Assembly (NCBI GenBank): GCA_025464975.1
Contig: JAODMT010000003.1
Coordinates: 1-45,275 of the forward strand
Reading direction: 5' to 3'
DNA from: Microbacteriaceae bacterium
GTDB lineage: Bacteria > Actinomycetota > Actinomycetes > Actinomycetales > Microbacteriaceae
Length of the DNA: 45,275 nucleotides
A program made the translations under genes and the position numbers. Positions 1 to 9,044 of the stretch are shown here, piece after piece. The notes under the pieces are model-generated. The model was given only the letters and a program-made list of their open reading frames with translations. It made no database searches and was not told the origin of the DNA. Each line of letters starts with the position of its first letter. Positions within the stretch are counted from its first letter, which is position 1.

Positions 1-1200
1 CGACCGCAACGCCTTTTGGAGCGCCGTCGAATAGTTCCGACCGATGGCCATCGCCTCGCCGACGGACTTCATCGTTGTCGTGAGTGTCGGGTCAGCAGCA
101 GGAAACTTCTCGAACGCGAACCGAGGCACCTTGACGACGACATAGTCGAGGGTGGGTTCGAAGCTCGCCGGGGTGACCTTCGTGATGTCGTTCGGGATCT
201 CGTCGAGCCGGTAGCCGATCGCAAGCTTTGCGGCAATCTTGGCGATCGGGAACCCGGTGGCCTTCGACGCGAGGGCGGACGAGCGGGAGACCCTGGGGTT
301 CATCTCGATGACGATCACCCGACCGGTAGCCGGATCGATCGCAAACTGGATGTTGCAGCCGCCGGTGTCGACGCCGACGGCCCGGATGATGTCGATGCCG
401 ATGTCGCGCAGGTTCTGGTACTCGCGGTCGGTGAGGGTGAGCGCCGGGGCGACCGTGATGGAGTCTCCGGTGTGCACTCCGACGGGATCGACGTTCTCGA
501 TGGAACAGACCACTACCGTGTTGTCGGCGGTGTCGCGCATGAGTTCGAGTTCGTATTCCTTCCACCCGAGGATCGATTCCTCGAGCAGCACCTCGGTCGT
601 CGGGCTCTGGTGCAGGCCGTCGGTGACCATCCGCACGAGTTCGGCCTCGGTGTAGGCGAAGCCGGAGCCGAGGCCGCCCATGGTGAACGACGGGCGAATC
701 ACGAGCGGGTAGCCGAGGTCCTCGGCGAACGCGATGGCCTCGCCGACCGTGTGGGCGATGTGACTCCTCGCGACATCCGCGCCGGCGTCGAGCACGAGCT
801 GCTTGAAGATCTGCCGATCCTCGCCCTTGTTGATCGCCTCGAAGTTTGCTCCGATGAGTTCCACGTCGTACTTCTCGAGGATCCCGTGGTGGTGCAGATC
901 GATCGCCGCGTTCAGCGCGGTCTGGCCGCCGAGTGTCGGGAGGATCGCATCCGGGCGCTCCTTGGCGATGATCGCCTCGATCACCTGCCAGGTGATCGGT
1001 TCGATGTAGGTCGCGTCGGCGAAGTCGGGGTCGGTCATGATCGTCGCCGGGTTGGAGTTGATCAGAATGACCCGAACGCCCTCCTCGCGCAGCACCCGGC
1101 AGGCCTGGGTTCCGGAGTAGTCGAATTCGCACGCCTGCCCGATGACGATCGGGCCGGATCCGATGACGAGCACCGAGGTGATGTCTTCGCGCTTTGGCAT
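1..1200 (-). CDS. carB: Carbamoyl-phosphate synthase large subunit, N-terminal 400 residues (runs off window)
   Basis: The large subunit makes carbamoyl phosphate from bicarbonate, ATP and the ammonia channelled from CarA, feeding both UMP and arginine synthesis. The visible part starts [20 protein letters not shown], the typical CarB N-terminus, and continues through the first ATP-grasp (carboxyphosphate) domain with the conserved stretches around [15 protein letters not shown] and [18 protein letters not shown]. The ATG start overlaps the carA stop as ATGA (1197-1202 region), so translation is coupled to carA. The second ATP-grasp and MGS domains lie outside the window. No frameshift is seen in the visible part. 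The identity is secure. Confidence 0.97.
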   Translation of the reverse strand, partial: MPKREDITSVLVIGSGPIVIGQACEFDYSGTQACRVLREEGVRVILINSNPATIMTDPDFADATYIEPITWQVIEAIIAKERPDAILPTLGGQTALNAAIDLHHHGILEKYDVELIGANFEAINKGEDRQIFKQLVLDAGADVARSHIAHTVGEAIAFAEDLGYPLVIRPSFTMGGLGSGFAYTEAELVRMVTDGLHQSPTTEVLLEESILGWKEYELELMRDTADNTVVVCSIENVDPVGVHTGDSITVAPALTLTDREYQNLRDIGIDIIRAVGVDTGGCNIQFAIDPATGRVIVIEMNPRVSRSSALASKATGFPIAKIAAKLAIGYRLDEIPNDITKVTPASFEPTLDYVVVKVPRFAFEKFPAADPTLTTTMKSVGEAMAIGRNYSTALQKALRS

Positions 1201-2387
1201 CAGTTGTTTTCCGTCTCTGCTGACAGGGTCGATGGGGACTGGGTCGATGGGGACTGGGTCGACCGGTTCAGGATGAGGTCACGGAATCGGTCGAACAGGT
1301 AGTTGGCGTCGTGCGGGCCGGCCGCCGCCTCCGGGTGGTATTGCACCGAGAAGGCGGGGATGTCGAGCGCGTTCAGGCCCTCGACCACGTCGTCGTTGAG
1401 GTTCACGTGGCTCACCTCGACCCGTCCGAAGCCGGCCGGGGAGTCGAACACGCCCTCCCGCGGCGCGTCGACGGCGAAGCCGTGGTTGTGCGAGGTGATC
1501 TCCACCCGCCCGGTGGCCTTGTCGACGACCGGTTGGTTGATGCCGCGGTGACCGAACGGCAGCTTGTAGGTGCCGAGGCCCAGGGCACGGCCGAGCAGTT
1601 GGTTGCCGAAGCAGATGCCGAAGAATGGCAGCCCCTCGCGCAGGACCGCCTGCAGGAGCTCGACGTGATGGGCGGATGCCGCGGGGTCGCCTGGACCGTT
1701 GGAGTAGAACACCGCGCTCGGCTCGAGTTTCAGCAGCTCGGCGAAGGTCACGTTCTGCGGGAGCACGTGCACGTCGAGTCCGCGAGCGGCGAGGTAACCG
1801 AGCGTGGAGTTCTTGACCCCGAGGTCGAGAACGGCGACCGATCCGATCCGCTCCCCGACCGCCGGGAGGGTCACCCGCTCGGTGACCGATACCGTCGCCG
1901 AGAGGTTCTGACCGGTCATTTCGGCGCCGGCTCGCACGATCGCGAGCTGCTCATCCTCGCCGAGCGCGGCATCCGCGCCGGAGAAGATGCCGGAGCGCAT
2001 GGCGCCGGCGTCGCGAAGGTGCAGGGTGACGGCTCGGGTATCAATGCCGCTGATGCCGACGATGCCTTGTTCGACGAGCTGGTCGTCGAGGCTGCCGTTG
2101 GCGCGGAAGTTGGAGACGACGCGGGATGGGTCGCGAACCACGAACCCGGCCACCCAGATGCACCACGACTCCGGGTCTTCGTCGTTGACGCCGGTGTTTC
2201 CGATGTGCGGAGCGGTCATGAGCACGATCTGACCGGCGTAGGACGGGTCGGTGATCGTCTCCTGGTAGCCGGTCATGCCGGTGGCGAAGACCGCCTCACC
2301 GAGGGTTGTGCCGCGGGCGCCGTAGGCATTCCCCGTGTAGCGGCTTCCGTCCTCAAGGACGAGTACTGCGGGCTCGAAACGCCTCAC
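1200..2387 (-). CDS. carA: Carbamoyl-phosphate synthase small (glutaminase) subunit
   Basis: CarA hydrolyses glutamine and passes ammonia to CarB. The 395-residue protein has the CarA-specific N-terminal domain ([20 protein letters not shown]) and a class I glutamine amidotransferase domain. The nucleophile is Cys259 in FGICFGNQ, with the His351/Glu353 pair in QYHPEA. The start is a GTG that overlaps the upstream stop as GTGA; the 3' end overlaps carB as ATGA. The last ~20 residues form a Ser/Thr/Gln/Pro tail with a five-residue repeat (STQSP twice) encoded by a 15-bp tandem repeat, which lies beyond the usual end of the catalytic domain and is probably disordered. Confidence 0.97.
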   Translation of the reverse strand: MRRFEPAVLVLEDGSRYTGNAYGARGTTLGEAVFATGMTGYQETITDPSYAGQIVLMTAPHIGNTGVNDEDPESWCIWVAGFVVRDPSRVVSNFRANGSLDDQLVEQGIVGISGIDTRAVTLHLRDAGAMRSGIFSGADAALGEDEQLAIVRAGAEMTGQNLSATVSVTERVTLPAVGERIGSVAVLDLGVKNSTLGYLAARGLDVHVLPQNVTFAELLKLEPSAVFYSNGPGDPAASAHHVELLQAVLREGLPFFGICFGNQLLGRALGLGTYKLPFGHRGINQPVVDKATGRVEITSHNHGFAVDAPREGVFDSPAGFGRVEVSHVNLNDDVVEGLNALDIPAFSVQYHPEAAAGPHDANYLFDRFRDLILNRSTQSPSTQSPSTLSAETENN

Positions 2388-2974
2388 TTGGTGTTGCCTT
2401 CCGTCGTGGTGTTCTGCTGCGGGGTCTCCGGCCGGGCGGGAGTGGCCGGATGTGAATTGGTCGAATCTGAATTAGCCGCATCTGATTCAACGGCGGCGAT
2501 CGAGGTGACGGCGGCGATGAGCGCCGCGGACTCCGACGAGTCGCCGGTGCGAAGGTAGCTGTCCACGCCGGTGTCGCCGAGGAGCCAGGTGATCCGCACG
2601 AGGCCGCCAGTCTCCACGACCCGGTCGATGGTGAAGGTGGCCCGGTCGGCGCCGAGAATCGCCTCGGCCGGGATGAAGATCTCCGGTACCGCGGAGAGGG
2701 AGAGCACGACGCCGCGTTCCGCGACCGTGACGCGCGCTCGCGATCGGTAGCCGAGTCCGGCGACGGCGATGCGGTCGAGCTCACGGTCGGCGACGGTGGT
2801 CGCGACATAGAACGCCTCGAGCGCGAGGAGTCCCGTGCCGAGTTCGGCCGGCACGGCATCCGGGGTGGGCAGCCCGGCCTGGCGCCGCTGCCGACCGCGC
2901 CAGCCGAGGAACATCCCGAGCAGGGCGAGGAGGATCACGATGATGACGATCGTGGTCGAGGTGGTCCTATCCAC
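2384..2974 (-). CDS. Small membrane-anchored protein between pyrC and carA (PH-like family)
   Basis: This 196-residue protein has one N-terminal membrane segment (about residues 8-24, [17 protein letters not shown]), then a basic stretch, a soluble beta-rich domain and an Asn/Ser/Thr/Pro-rich tail. The GTG start at 2974 overlaps the end of pyrC by 8 bases; an upstream in-frame extension to 3220 would lie wholly inside pyrC and reads like shadow sequence. A similar gene occupies the same pyrC-carA slot in other actinobacteria (Rv1382 in M. tuberculosis by synteny), so it is a conserved but uncharacterised member of the pyr operon. No catalytic motif is visible and the function is unknown. Confidence 0.8.
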   Translation of the reverse strand: MDRTTSTTIVIIVILLALLGMFLGWRGRQRRQAGLPTPDAVPAELGTGLLALEAFYVATTVADRELDRIAVAGLGYRSRARVTVAERGVVLSLSAVPEIFIPAEAILGADRATFTIDRVVETGGLVRITWLLGDTGVDSYLRTGDSSESAALIAAVTSIAAVESDAANSDSTNSHPATPARPETPQQNTTTEGNTK

Positions 2975-4307
2975 GGTGCGCCCCCGCGGCAGCGGCCGCG
3001 ACCGTCTCGGCCGCCACCGTTTCAGCCGCAATGAGCTCGCCGTCGAGCACCGTGGCAACGCCGCGGTGGACGGTGGCGATGACTCGACCGGGCAGTGTGG
3101 TCGAGAGGTATGGCGAGTTGATTCCCTTGCCGCGAAGCATTGTCGTGTCGAAGACCCGGCTCGCGGCGGGGTCGTACAGGGTGAAGGATGCCGGCGAGCC
3201 GACCGCGATGCCGTGCTCATATCCGGCGAGCCTGCCGATCGCCGCCGGGGTGCGGGAGAACACCCGTGCGACGTCGTTCCAGTCGAGCTGGCCGCTGTCG
3301 ACGACCGCGGCGTGCACGACGCTCAGCGCGGACTCGAGGCCGACCATCCCGTTCGCGGCGGCCTCCCACTCGCCCTCTTTCGCCTCGACCGGGTGCGGGG
3401 CGTGATCGGTCGCGACGATGTCGATCGTTCCATCGGCGAGGCCGGCTCGCACGGCCTGCACGTCCTCGTCGCGACGCAGCGGCGGGTTGACCTTGAATCG
3501 TGAGTCGTAGCCGCTCACGAGCTGTTCGGTGAGCAGCAGGTGATGCGGCGTGACCTCGGCGGTGACATCAATGCCCCTGGCCTTCGCCCAGCGCACCACG
3601 TCGACGGCGCCGGCGGTTGACAGGTGGCAGATGTGCAGCCGCGCGCCGACGTGTTGGGCGAGCAGCACGTCGCGGGCGATGATCGCTTCCTCCGCGACCG
3701 CGGGCCAGCCGGCGAGGCCGAGCTCCCCGGAGAGCGTCCCCTCGTTCATCTGGGCGCCCTCGGTGAGGCGCGGCTCTTGTGCGTGCTGGGCGATCACTCC
3801 CCCGAAGGTGGAGACGTATTCGAGCGCGCGGCGCATGAGCAGGGCATCCGAGACACACTGTCCGTCGTCGGAGAAGACGCGCACCTTCGCTCGGCTGTGT
3901 GCCATCGCGCCGATCTCGCTGAGCTGCTTTCCCTCGAGGCCGACGGTGACCGCGCCGATCGGGCGGACGGTGACGTACCCCGCGGCGTCCCCGAGGGACA
4001 TGACCTGCTCGACGACCCCGGCGGTGTCGGCGACGGGTGAGGTGTTGGCCATGGCAAATACGGCGGTGAACCCGCCGATCGCGGCGGCGCGGGACCCGCT
4101 CAGAACGGTCTCGCTCTGTTCCGATCCGGGTTCCCGAAGGTGGGTGTGCAGGTCGACGAGGCCAGGCAGGGCAATGAGCCCCGAGGCGTCGATCACCCGG
4201 TCGGCGCGCTGGGTGATTCGCCCGAGTTCGGCGATCACGCCGTCCCGCACGAGAATGTCGGTCGAGCTGCCGTCGGCCAGGGTCGCCCCGGTCACGAGAA
4301 TCGTCAC
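2967..4307 (-). CDS. pyrC: Dihydroorotase
   Basis: Dihydroorotase cyclises N-carbamoyl-aspartate to dihydroorotate, the third step of UMP synthesis. The 446-residue protein is a class I amidohydrolase. The metal-binding HxH is His54/His56 in VDLHTHLREPG, followed by the Asp-rich FSDDG, the histidines in AQHAQEP and HICHLSTAG, and the late TDHAPH motif. The start is GTG, three bases after the pyrB stop, so the genes are probably cotranslated. The C-terminus carries an Ala-rich tail with AAETV repeated twice, beyond the barrel. The downstream membrane-protein gene begins inside the last codons. Confidence 0.96.
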   Translation of the reverse strand: MTILVTGATLADGSSTDILVRDGVIAELGRITQRADRVIDASGLIALPGLVDLHTHLREPGSEQSETVLSGSRAAAIGGFTAVFAMANTSPVADTAGVVEQVMSLGDAAGYVTVRPIGAVTVGLEGKQLSEIGAMAHSRAKVRVFSDDGQCVSDALLMRRALEYVSTFGGVIAQHAQEPRLTEGAQMNEGTLSGELGLAGWPAVAEEAIIARDVLLAQHVGARLHICHLSTAGAVDVVRWAKARGIDVTAEVTPHHLLLTEQLVSGYDSRFKVNPPLRRDEDVQAVRAGLADGTIDIVATDHAPHPVEAKEGEWEAAANGMVGLESALSVVHAAVVDSGQLDWNDVARVFSRTPAAIGRLAGYEHGIAVGSPASFTLYDPAASRVFDTTMLRGKGINSPYLSTTLPGRVIATVHRGVATVLDGELIAAETVAAETVAAAAAGAHRG

Positions 4308-4310
4308 GGG

Positions 4311-5351
4311 TTACCGTCCCTCTGTGTGTGCTGATGGTTCTGATTGTGCTGCGGCCGTGCGTGCCGATTCGGCGTGTGCGTGTGCGGGCGCCGTTCCGGT
4401 TGCCGTGTTGTCCTGCTCGCCCGACAGTGCGAGATAGAGCACCGCCATTCGGATGGAGACGCCGTTGGCAACCTGGTCGAGCACCGTCGATTGCGCCGAA
4501 TCGGCGGCTCGCGCGGAGATTTCGAGGCCTCGGTTCATCGGACCGGGGTGCATCACCATGCTATCGGCGCGAAGGCCGGAGAACCTCTCGTCGGTGAGCC
4601 CCCACTCACGCGAATACTCCCTCGCGGTCGGGAAGAACGCGGCGTGCATCCGCTCGGACTGGATGCGCAGCATCATCACGACGTCGGGGCCGCCGGCGAG
4701 CGTTGTGTCGAGGTCGTAGCTCACCGTCACCGGCCAGTTTTCGATGCCGATCGGAAGCAGGGTCGCCGGGGCGACGAGCTCGACGGTCGCACCGAGGGTC
4801 GTCAGGAGCCAGACGTTCGATCGGGCGACCCGGGAGTGCAGGATGTCGCCGACGATCACCACCCTGACCCCGTCGAGGTCGCGGCCGCGCGCGGCGGATC
4901 CGTGCAGCCGGCGGCGAATGGTGAACGCGTCGAGCAGCGCCTGGGTCGGGTGTTCGTGGGTTCCGTCGCCGGCGTTGATGACGGCGGCGTCGATCCAACC
5001 GGAGCCGGCAAGCACGCGCGGCGCGCCGGATGAGCCGTGGCGAATGACGACGGCGTCGGCGCCGATCGCGGCGAGGGTCTGCGCGGTGTCCTTGAGACTC
5101 TCCCCCTTCGAGACGCTCGATCCCTTCGCGCTGAAGTTGATGACATCCGCACTCAGCCGCTTCGCGGCGGCCTCGAACGAGATGCGGGTGCGGGTGGAGT
5201 CCTCGAAGAACAGGTTCACGACGGTCTTGTTTCGCAGGGCCGGAAGCTTGCGCACCTCCCGGTCGGCGACATCCGCCATGTCCTCGGCGACGTCCATGAT
5301 CGCGACGGCCTCGTCGCGGGTCAGGTCGCGGGTCGAGAGCAGGTGCCTCAC
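4311..5351 (-). CDS. pyrB: Aspartate carbamoyltransferase catalytic subunit
   Basis: PyrB condenses carbamoyl phosphate with aspartate, the committed step of pyrimidine synthesis. The carbamoyl-phosphate motif STRTR sits at residues 52-56 and the HPTQALLD motif at about 134-141. The protein has 346 residues, somewhat longer than usual because of a ~35-residue Ala/His/Glu/Ser-rich tail after [10 protein letters not shown]. The GTG start overlaps the pyrR stop as GTGA. No PyrI regulatory subunit is present, and control is expected through PyrR instead. Confidence 0.96.
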   Translation of the reverse strand: MRHLLSTRDLTRDEAVAIMDVAEDMADVADREVRKLPALRNKTVVNLFFEDSTRTRISFEAAAKRLSADVINFSAKGSSVSKGESLKDTAQTLAAIGADAVVIRHGSSGAPRVLAGSGWIDAAVINAGDGTHEHPTQALLDAFTIRRRLHGSAARGRDLDGVRVVIVGDILHSRVARSNVWLLTTLGATVELVAPATLLPIGIENWPVTVSYDLDTTLAGGPDVVMMLRIQSERMHAAFFPTAREYSREWGLTDERFSGLRADSMVMHPGPMNRGLEISARAADSAQSTVLDQVANGVSIRMAVLYLALSGEQDNTATGTAPAHAHAESARTAAAQSEPSAHTEGR

Positions 5352-5887
5352 GCGACGGCCTCCTCGATCGTGACGAACTCGTCGCCGTCGATCTCGTTCA
5401 GGTGAACGTTGATGCGCTCGTGTTGGGCCGACGGCAGATTCTTGCCGACGAAGTCGGGCCGGATCGGCAGTTCGCGGTGTCCCCGATCGATGAGGGTCGC
5501 GAGACGAACGATGCCCGGTCGGCCGATGTCGCCGAGCGCGTCGAGGGCCGCCCGGATGGTTCGCCCGGAGTACAGCACGTCGTCGACGAGTACGACCGTC
5601 TTGCCATCGATCCCGCCTCCGGGCACCTGGGTCGGGGACGGCACCCGGGTGGGGTTGCGGCCGAGGTCGTCGCGATACATGGTGACGTCGAGGGAACCGG
5701 TCGGCACCGGTGTTCCGGAGATGTCGGCGAGCATTGCGCCGATCCTGGTGGCGAGAAGGACCCCGCGGGTGGGGATGCCGAGAATGACCAGATCGTCGGG
5801 GCCCCGGTTGGACTCGAGGATCTCGTGCGAGATCCGAGTCAACGCCCGGGTGATATCAGCTTGCTGCAGCACTGTGCGTGCGGGCAA
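5348..5887 (-). CDS. pyrR: Bifunctional pyr-operon RNA-binding regulator / uracil phosphoribosyltransferase PyrR
   Basis: PyrR binds pyr mRNA when loaded with UMP, and also has uracil phosphoribosyltransferase activity. The 179-residue protein carries the PRPP loop [13 protein letters not shown] at residues 98-110 and the N-terminal HEILE...GIPTRG region. The start is TTG at 5887, chosen because a perfect AGGAGG lies five to six bases upstream; no better start is in frame. It is the first gene of the pyr operon and overlaps pyrB (GTGA). The leader just upstream contains a match to the PyrR-binding hairpin that overlaps this ribosome-binding site. Confidence 0.95.
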   Translation of the reverse strand: MPARTVLQQADITRALTRISHEILESNRGPDDLVILGIPTRGVLLATRIGAMLADISGTPVPTGSLDVTMYRDDLGRNPTRVPSPTQVPGGGIDGKTVVLVDDVLYSGRTIRAALDALGDIGRPGIVRLATLIDRGHRELPIRPDFVGKNLPSAQHERINVHLNEIDGDEFVTIEEAVA

Positions 5888-5894
5888 TCTGACC

Positions 5895-5927
5895 TCCTTC
5901 CCCGCCTCTCTGGACGGAATTTAAGGA
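5895..5927 (-). promoter_or_regulatory. Predicted PyrR-binding hairpin overlapping the pyrR ribosome-binding site
   Basis: Read on the minus strand, UCCUU (5927-5923) can pair with AAGGA (5899-5895) as a lower stem. An upper stem (CCGUC 5917-5913 with GGCGG 5906-5902, one G-U pair) closes the hexaloop CAGAGA. The core GTCCAGAGAGGC matches the consensus I recall for PyrR-binding loops (ARUCC-N-G-N-GAGGYU). The lower stem uses AAGGA of the pyrR Shine-Dalgarno AAGGAGG, so PyrR stabilisation would block ribosome entry. No terminator follows, which favours translational control as described for mycobacteria over the Bacillus attenuation mechanism. Confidence 0.75.
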
Positions 5928-5942
5928 TGTCTGTCGGCATCC

Positions 5943-5948
5943 ACTCTA
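5943..5948 (-). promoter_or_regulatory. Candidate -10 element for the pyr operon
   Basis: TAGAGT on the minus strand fits the actinobacterial TANNNT -10 pattern. It would put the transcript start near 5936, just upstream of the predicted PyrR hairpin, giving a leader of about 50 bases. No recognisable -35 hexamer is present at 16-18 bases spacing, so this is only a candidate. Confidence 0.3.
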
Positions 5949-6006
5949 GCGGACCGACGGCCGCTCCCCCTCCGGGATGCCTCTTGGGAAACCCGGCGGG
6001 AGCCGG

Positions 6007-6924
6007 TTAAGTCCAGCGGCGCAGCAGGTAGCGCTCGAGCAGGCCGATTATGGCGTCCGTGAGTTTACCGAGTACGGCCAGCAGGATGATGGCCACGAAG
6101 AGCCGGTCGATGCGACCGTTGTCTTGCGAATCCTTGAGCAGGAATCCGAGCCCGAGGGAGGACGCGATGAGCTCGGCCGCCACGAGGAACAGCCAGGACT
6201 GTGCGAGCGCGAGCCGGAGGCCCGACACCACGGTCGGAACGATGGCCGGCAACTGCACCGTCAGGAGCAAGCTGAGGCGGCTACGCCCGAACGCGCGGCC
6301 GACCTCGACCAGGTGCGAGTCCACGTGACGGAGCGCCCCGGAGACCGTCGTGTAGACGGGAAAGAATGCCCCGATGAGGATGAGGAGCACCTTCTGGTCC
6401 TCGTTGATGCCGAGGTAGAGGATGAGCAGCGGAACCCAGGCGAGCGACGGCACCGCCCGGAAGCCGCCGATGGTCGGGGAGAAAAGCAACCCCGCCCAGC
6501 GGGACAGTCCGACGATCGATCCGACGATCAGGCCGAGCGCCGACCCGAAGAGGAAGCCGAGCAGCACCCGCTGGGTCGAGATTTCGACATCCGGCCACAG
6601 CAGCCCACGGTTGGAGAGGTCCACGGCCGCTTGCCACACCGAGAGCGGAGTGGGCAGCCGATAGGTCGGGATGACCCCGGATGAGGCCACCACCTGCCAG
6701 ACGACGAGCAACAGAACCGGCACGATGGCGCCGATGAGAGCGTTCGCCCAGCCGGGACGATCCCGGCCGAGGCCGCCCCGGGCCGCTCCCCCGCGGAGCG
6801 ACAGGGCGCTCCCCGCCGCCGAATACCCGTAACTCGAAGCGAACTGGAGCAGGGACGCCGGACGGCTCGTGGCATCCGTCGAACCGGCTCCGCGCTCGAC
6901 GCTGTCCTCCCGGGGGGAGGTCAC
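6007..6924 (-). CDS. ABC transporter permease, sulfonate/taurine/nitrate type (SsuC-like)
   Basis: This is the membrane component of an importer with the ssuA/ssuB-like genes upstream. The 305-residue protein has a ~60-residue polar N-terminal extension, then several membrane segments starting with VPVLLLVVWQVVASS. The EAA loop region (VEVGRAFGRSRLSLLLTVQL) couples to the ATPase. The GTG start overlaps the binding-protein stop as GTGA. Family membership (BPD_transp_1, SsuC/TauC group) is clear; the substrate cannot be read from sequence and aliphatic sulfonate, taurine or a related compound is inference. A second in-frame start after the polar extension is possible. Confidence 0.85.
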   Translation of the reverse strand: MTSPREDSVERGAGSTDATSRPASLLQFASSYGYSAAGSALSLRGGAARGGLGRDRPGWANALIGAIVPVLLLVVWQVVASSGVIPTYRLPTPLSVWQAAVDLSNRGLLWPDVEISTQRVLLGFLFGSALGLIVGSIVGLSRWAGLLFSPTIGGFRAVPSLAWVPLLILYLGINEDQKVLLILIGAFFPVYTTVSGALRHVDSHLVEVGRAFGRSRLSLLLTVQLPAIVPTVVSGLRLALAQSWLFLVAAELIASSLGLGFLLKDSQDNGRIDRLFVAIILLAVLGKLTDAIIGLLERYLLRRWT

Positions 6925-7958
6925 TTGATTGCCGAGGGGTCTGCCCGCTTGGCGAACGACGGCTCATACAGGGTCTTGAGCGCAGCGTCGATGTCACTCT
7001 GACTCGCGACGTCGCCGGACTGAACGAAGATCGGCCCGATGACCTTGAGCACCGCGGTCTGGGTGGCGCCGGGAACCGGGTTGATCGCGAACTTGGTGCG
7101 CTTCTCGATGACGTTGGTTGCGATGGACGGATCGATGCCGGCCGCGGTCGCGAGGATTTTCTCCGTTGCGGCCGGGTTCTTCTCTGCGAACGCGCGCGCC
7201 TTCTCATAGGCGTTGACCACGAGCTGGGCGAGGTCGGGCGACTTGGTGAGGAATGACTCGGTCGCGTCAACGAATCCGTAGCTGTTGAACGAGGGATTAT
7301 CGTAGATCACCTTCGATCCGGCGGTCACGACGCTCGACGAGAGCAACGGATCCAGCCCCGACCAGGCATCGACCTTCCCGCTTTCGAGAGCCGATTTTCC
7401 GTCGGCGTGGGCGAGATTCTGGATCGTGACCGAATCGGCCGGCACCTTGAACTTCGCGAGGGACTGCAGCAAGAAGAAATACGGGTCGGTGCCCTTCGCC
7501 GCGGCGATGGTCTTGCCCTTGAGGTCGGCGACCGACTTGATCGCCGATCCCTTCGGCACGAGGATGGCCGACCAGTCCGGCTGGGAGAACACGTCGATCG
7601 CCTTGATCGGAGCACCATTCGACCGGGCGAGGAGGGCGGCGGATCCCGCGGTCGAGCCCACATCGATCGCTCCCGAGCGCAAGGCGAGGTTGGCGGCGCT
7701 CGATCCGGCAGACTGCACCCAGTTGACCTTCACCTTGCTGCCGAGTTCGGACTCCAGCCAGCCCTGGTCCTTGATGATCAGGCTGAGCGGGTTGTAGGTC
7801 GCGAAGTCGATGTTGAGCACCGGTGCGCTCCAGCTTCCGACCTTGGCCGCGGCGGTGGGCTTCGGCGCCGCGGCGACCGTGCCCTCCCCTGCGCATCCGC
7901 TGAGCAGGAGCGCCGCCGCGGCGGCGATCGCCGCGATGCCGATGAGTTTCTTGTTCAT
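6921..7958 (-). CDS. ABC transporter substrate-binding lipoprotein (SsuA-like)
   Basis: This is the extracellular binding protein of the importer. The ATG at 7958 gives MNKKLIGIAAIAAAAALLLS, a signal peptide ending in the lipobox LLSGC, followed by an Ala/Pro/Thr linker. The mature part has the SsuA/NMT1-type fold signatures, for example INFATYNPLSL-like substrate strands and DLKGKTIAAAKGTDPYFFLL. A GAGGACC ribosome site lies upstream; the longer reading frame to 8180 is rejected because it has no coding character before the signal peptide and overlaps the ATPase gene. Length 345 residues, normal for the family. Ligand unknown; an organosulfur or related compound is likely. Confidence 0.87.
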   Translation of the reverse strand: MNKKLIGIAAIAAAAALLLSGCAGEGTVAAAPKPTAAAKVGSWSAPVLNIDFATYNPLSLIIKDQGWLESELGSKVKVNWVQSAGSSAANLALRSGAIDVGSTAGSAALLARSNGAPIKAIDVFSQPDWSAILVPKGSAIKSVADLKGKTIAAAKGTDPYFFLLQSLAKFKVPADSVTIQNLAHADGKSALESGKVDAWSGLDPLLSSSVVTAGSKVIYDNPSFNSYGFVDATESFLTKSPDLAQLVVNAYEKARAFAEKNPAATEKILATAAGIDPSIATNVIEKRTKFAINPVPGATQTAVLKVIGPIFVQSGDVASQSDIDAALKTLYEPSFAKRADPSAIK

Positions 7959-8001
7959 GCTGTGGTCCTCTGTGTGTGCTGTGTGATCGGGTCGGGAAAG
8001 G

Positions 8002-8850
8002 TCAGGATGCGAGGGACGCGGCGGAGCCGGCGCCGTGGTGGCTCGGCACGCCGAGCCCGGCGAGAAGTTCGGAACGGATGCGGGCGAGCTCGGCGTCCGC
8101 GCGGTCGCGCGGCCGGGCGCCCGGGACCGTGACGGTGCGAGCAATCCCGGATCCGGCGCCCGGGTCGGCCGGATCGGCACCGAGCAGCACGACGCGGTCG
8201 GCCAGGTACAGAGCCTCGTCCACGTCGTGGGTCACGAGCACGATCGTGGCCGGTTCGGCGGAGTGCACGTCGAGCAGCAGGTCCTGCATTCTGAGCCGCG
8301 TGAGGGCATCGAGTGCGCCGAATGGCTCGTCGAGCAGCAGCACCCCGGGCCCGCGGGCGAGCGCGCGAGCGAGCGCGGCTCGCTGCGCCATCCCGCCGGA
8401 GACCTGCCGCGGGCGAAGGTCGCTCGAGCCGGTCAGGTGCACGAGGCCGAGCAACTCCGCCACCCGCGCACGACCGATCTCCCGGTCGGTGCCGCGGGCA
8501 AGTCCGATCTCGACGTTGCGAGAGATCGACCGCCAGGGCAGCAACCGCGGTTCCTGAAAGGCAACGGCGCAGCGCTGATCGATTCCGACGAGGGCCGACC
8601 CGTCGATCTCGATGTCTCCGGTGTCCGGCGAATCGAGGCCGCCGATCTGCCGAAGCAGTGTCGACTTTCCGCACCCGGAGGGTCCGAGAATCGCCACGAT
8701 TTCGCCCGCGCGGATGTCGAGGTCAATCCCCGCGAGCACGCGGCGCGGTGCCCCGCCGCGGGTTCGAGCGGGGAATGACCGGCCGACGGCACGCAGGGAA
8801 ACCGAGAGCGCCGGGGAACGCGGGGTCAGAGTTCGGGAGGAGAGTGGCAC
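8002..8850 (-). CDS. ABC transporter ATP-binding protein (SsuB-like)
   Basis: This is the ATPase of the importer and the first gene of the three-gene operon. In the 282-residue protein the Walker A GPSGCGKST is at 56-64, the Q-loop is FQEPRLLPW near 98-106, the signature VSGGMAQR is at 150-157, and Walker B VLLLDEPFGALD is at about 170-181, followed by the switch histidine in VLVTHDVDEA. The FQEPRLLPW Q-loop is typical of the sulfonate/nitrate/taurine ATPases. The GTG start has only a weak GAGGG upstream, so the exact N-terminus is uncertain; a start 10-20 residues later is possible. The binding-protein gene follows after 43 bases. Confidence 0.87.
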   Translation of the reverse strand: MPLSSRTLTPRSPALSVSLRAVGRSFPARTRGGAPRRVLAGIDLDIRAGEIVAILGPSGCGKSTLLRQIGGLDSPDTGDIEIDGSALVGIDQRCAVAFQEPRLLPWRSISRNVEIGLARGTDREIGRARVAELLGLVHLTGSSDLRPRQVSGGMAQRAALARALARGPGVLLLDEPFGALDALTRLRMQDLLLDVHSAEPATIVLVTHDVDEALYLADRVVLLGADPADPGAGSGIARTVTVPGARPRDRADAELARIRSELLAGLGVPSHHGAGSAASLAS

Positions 8851-8922
8851 GCCCTCAAGCTATTGCCGGCACTGCGCTCGGGCCCAATCGCGACGTAACG
8901 CTTCGACATCTGGCGCGCATTC

Positions 8923-9023
8923 GCGGGTCGAGTCTCCCCGCGGGTCGAGTAGCGAGCGCAGCGAGCGTATCGAGACCGCATCACTGCGGGTCGAGTAGCG
9001 AGCGCAGCGAGCGTATCGAGACC
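8923..9023. repeat. Two copies (plus one fragment) of a 38-bp intergenic repeat
   Basis: Identical 38-bp copies lie at 8940-8977 and 8986-9023, separated by 8 bases, with an 11-bp fragment GCGGGTCGAGT at 8923-8933. Each copy contains the internal direct repeat GCGAGCG-CA-GCGAGCG and ends TATCGAGACC. I recall closely similar elements between genes in many Microbacteriaceae genomes, but that is memory, not a search. They fill the gap between nusB and the ABC operon. Confidence 0.85.
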
Positions 9024-9044
9024 CACCCCGCGGTGGCAGCCGGG

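Noticed and set aside
8923-9023. CRISPR array
   Set aside because: Only two full repeats with an 8-base spacer and no cas genes; this is a duplicated intergenic repeat.
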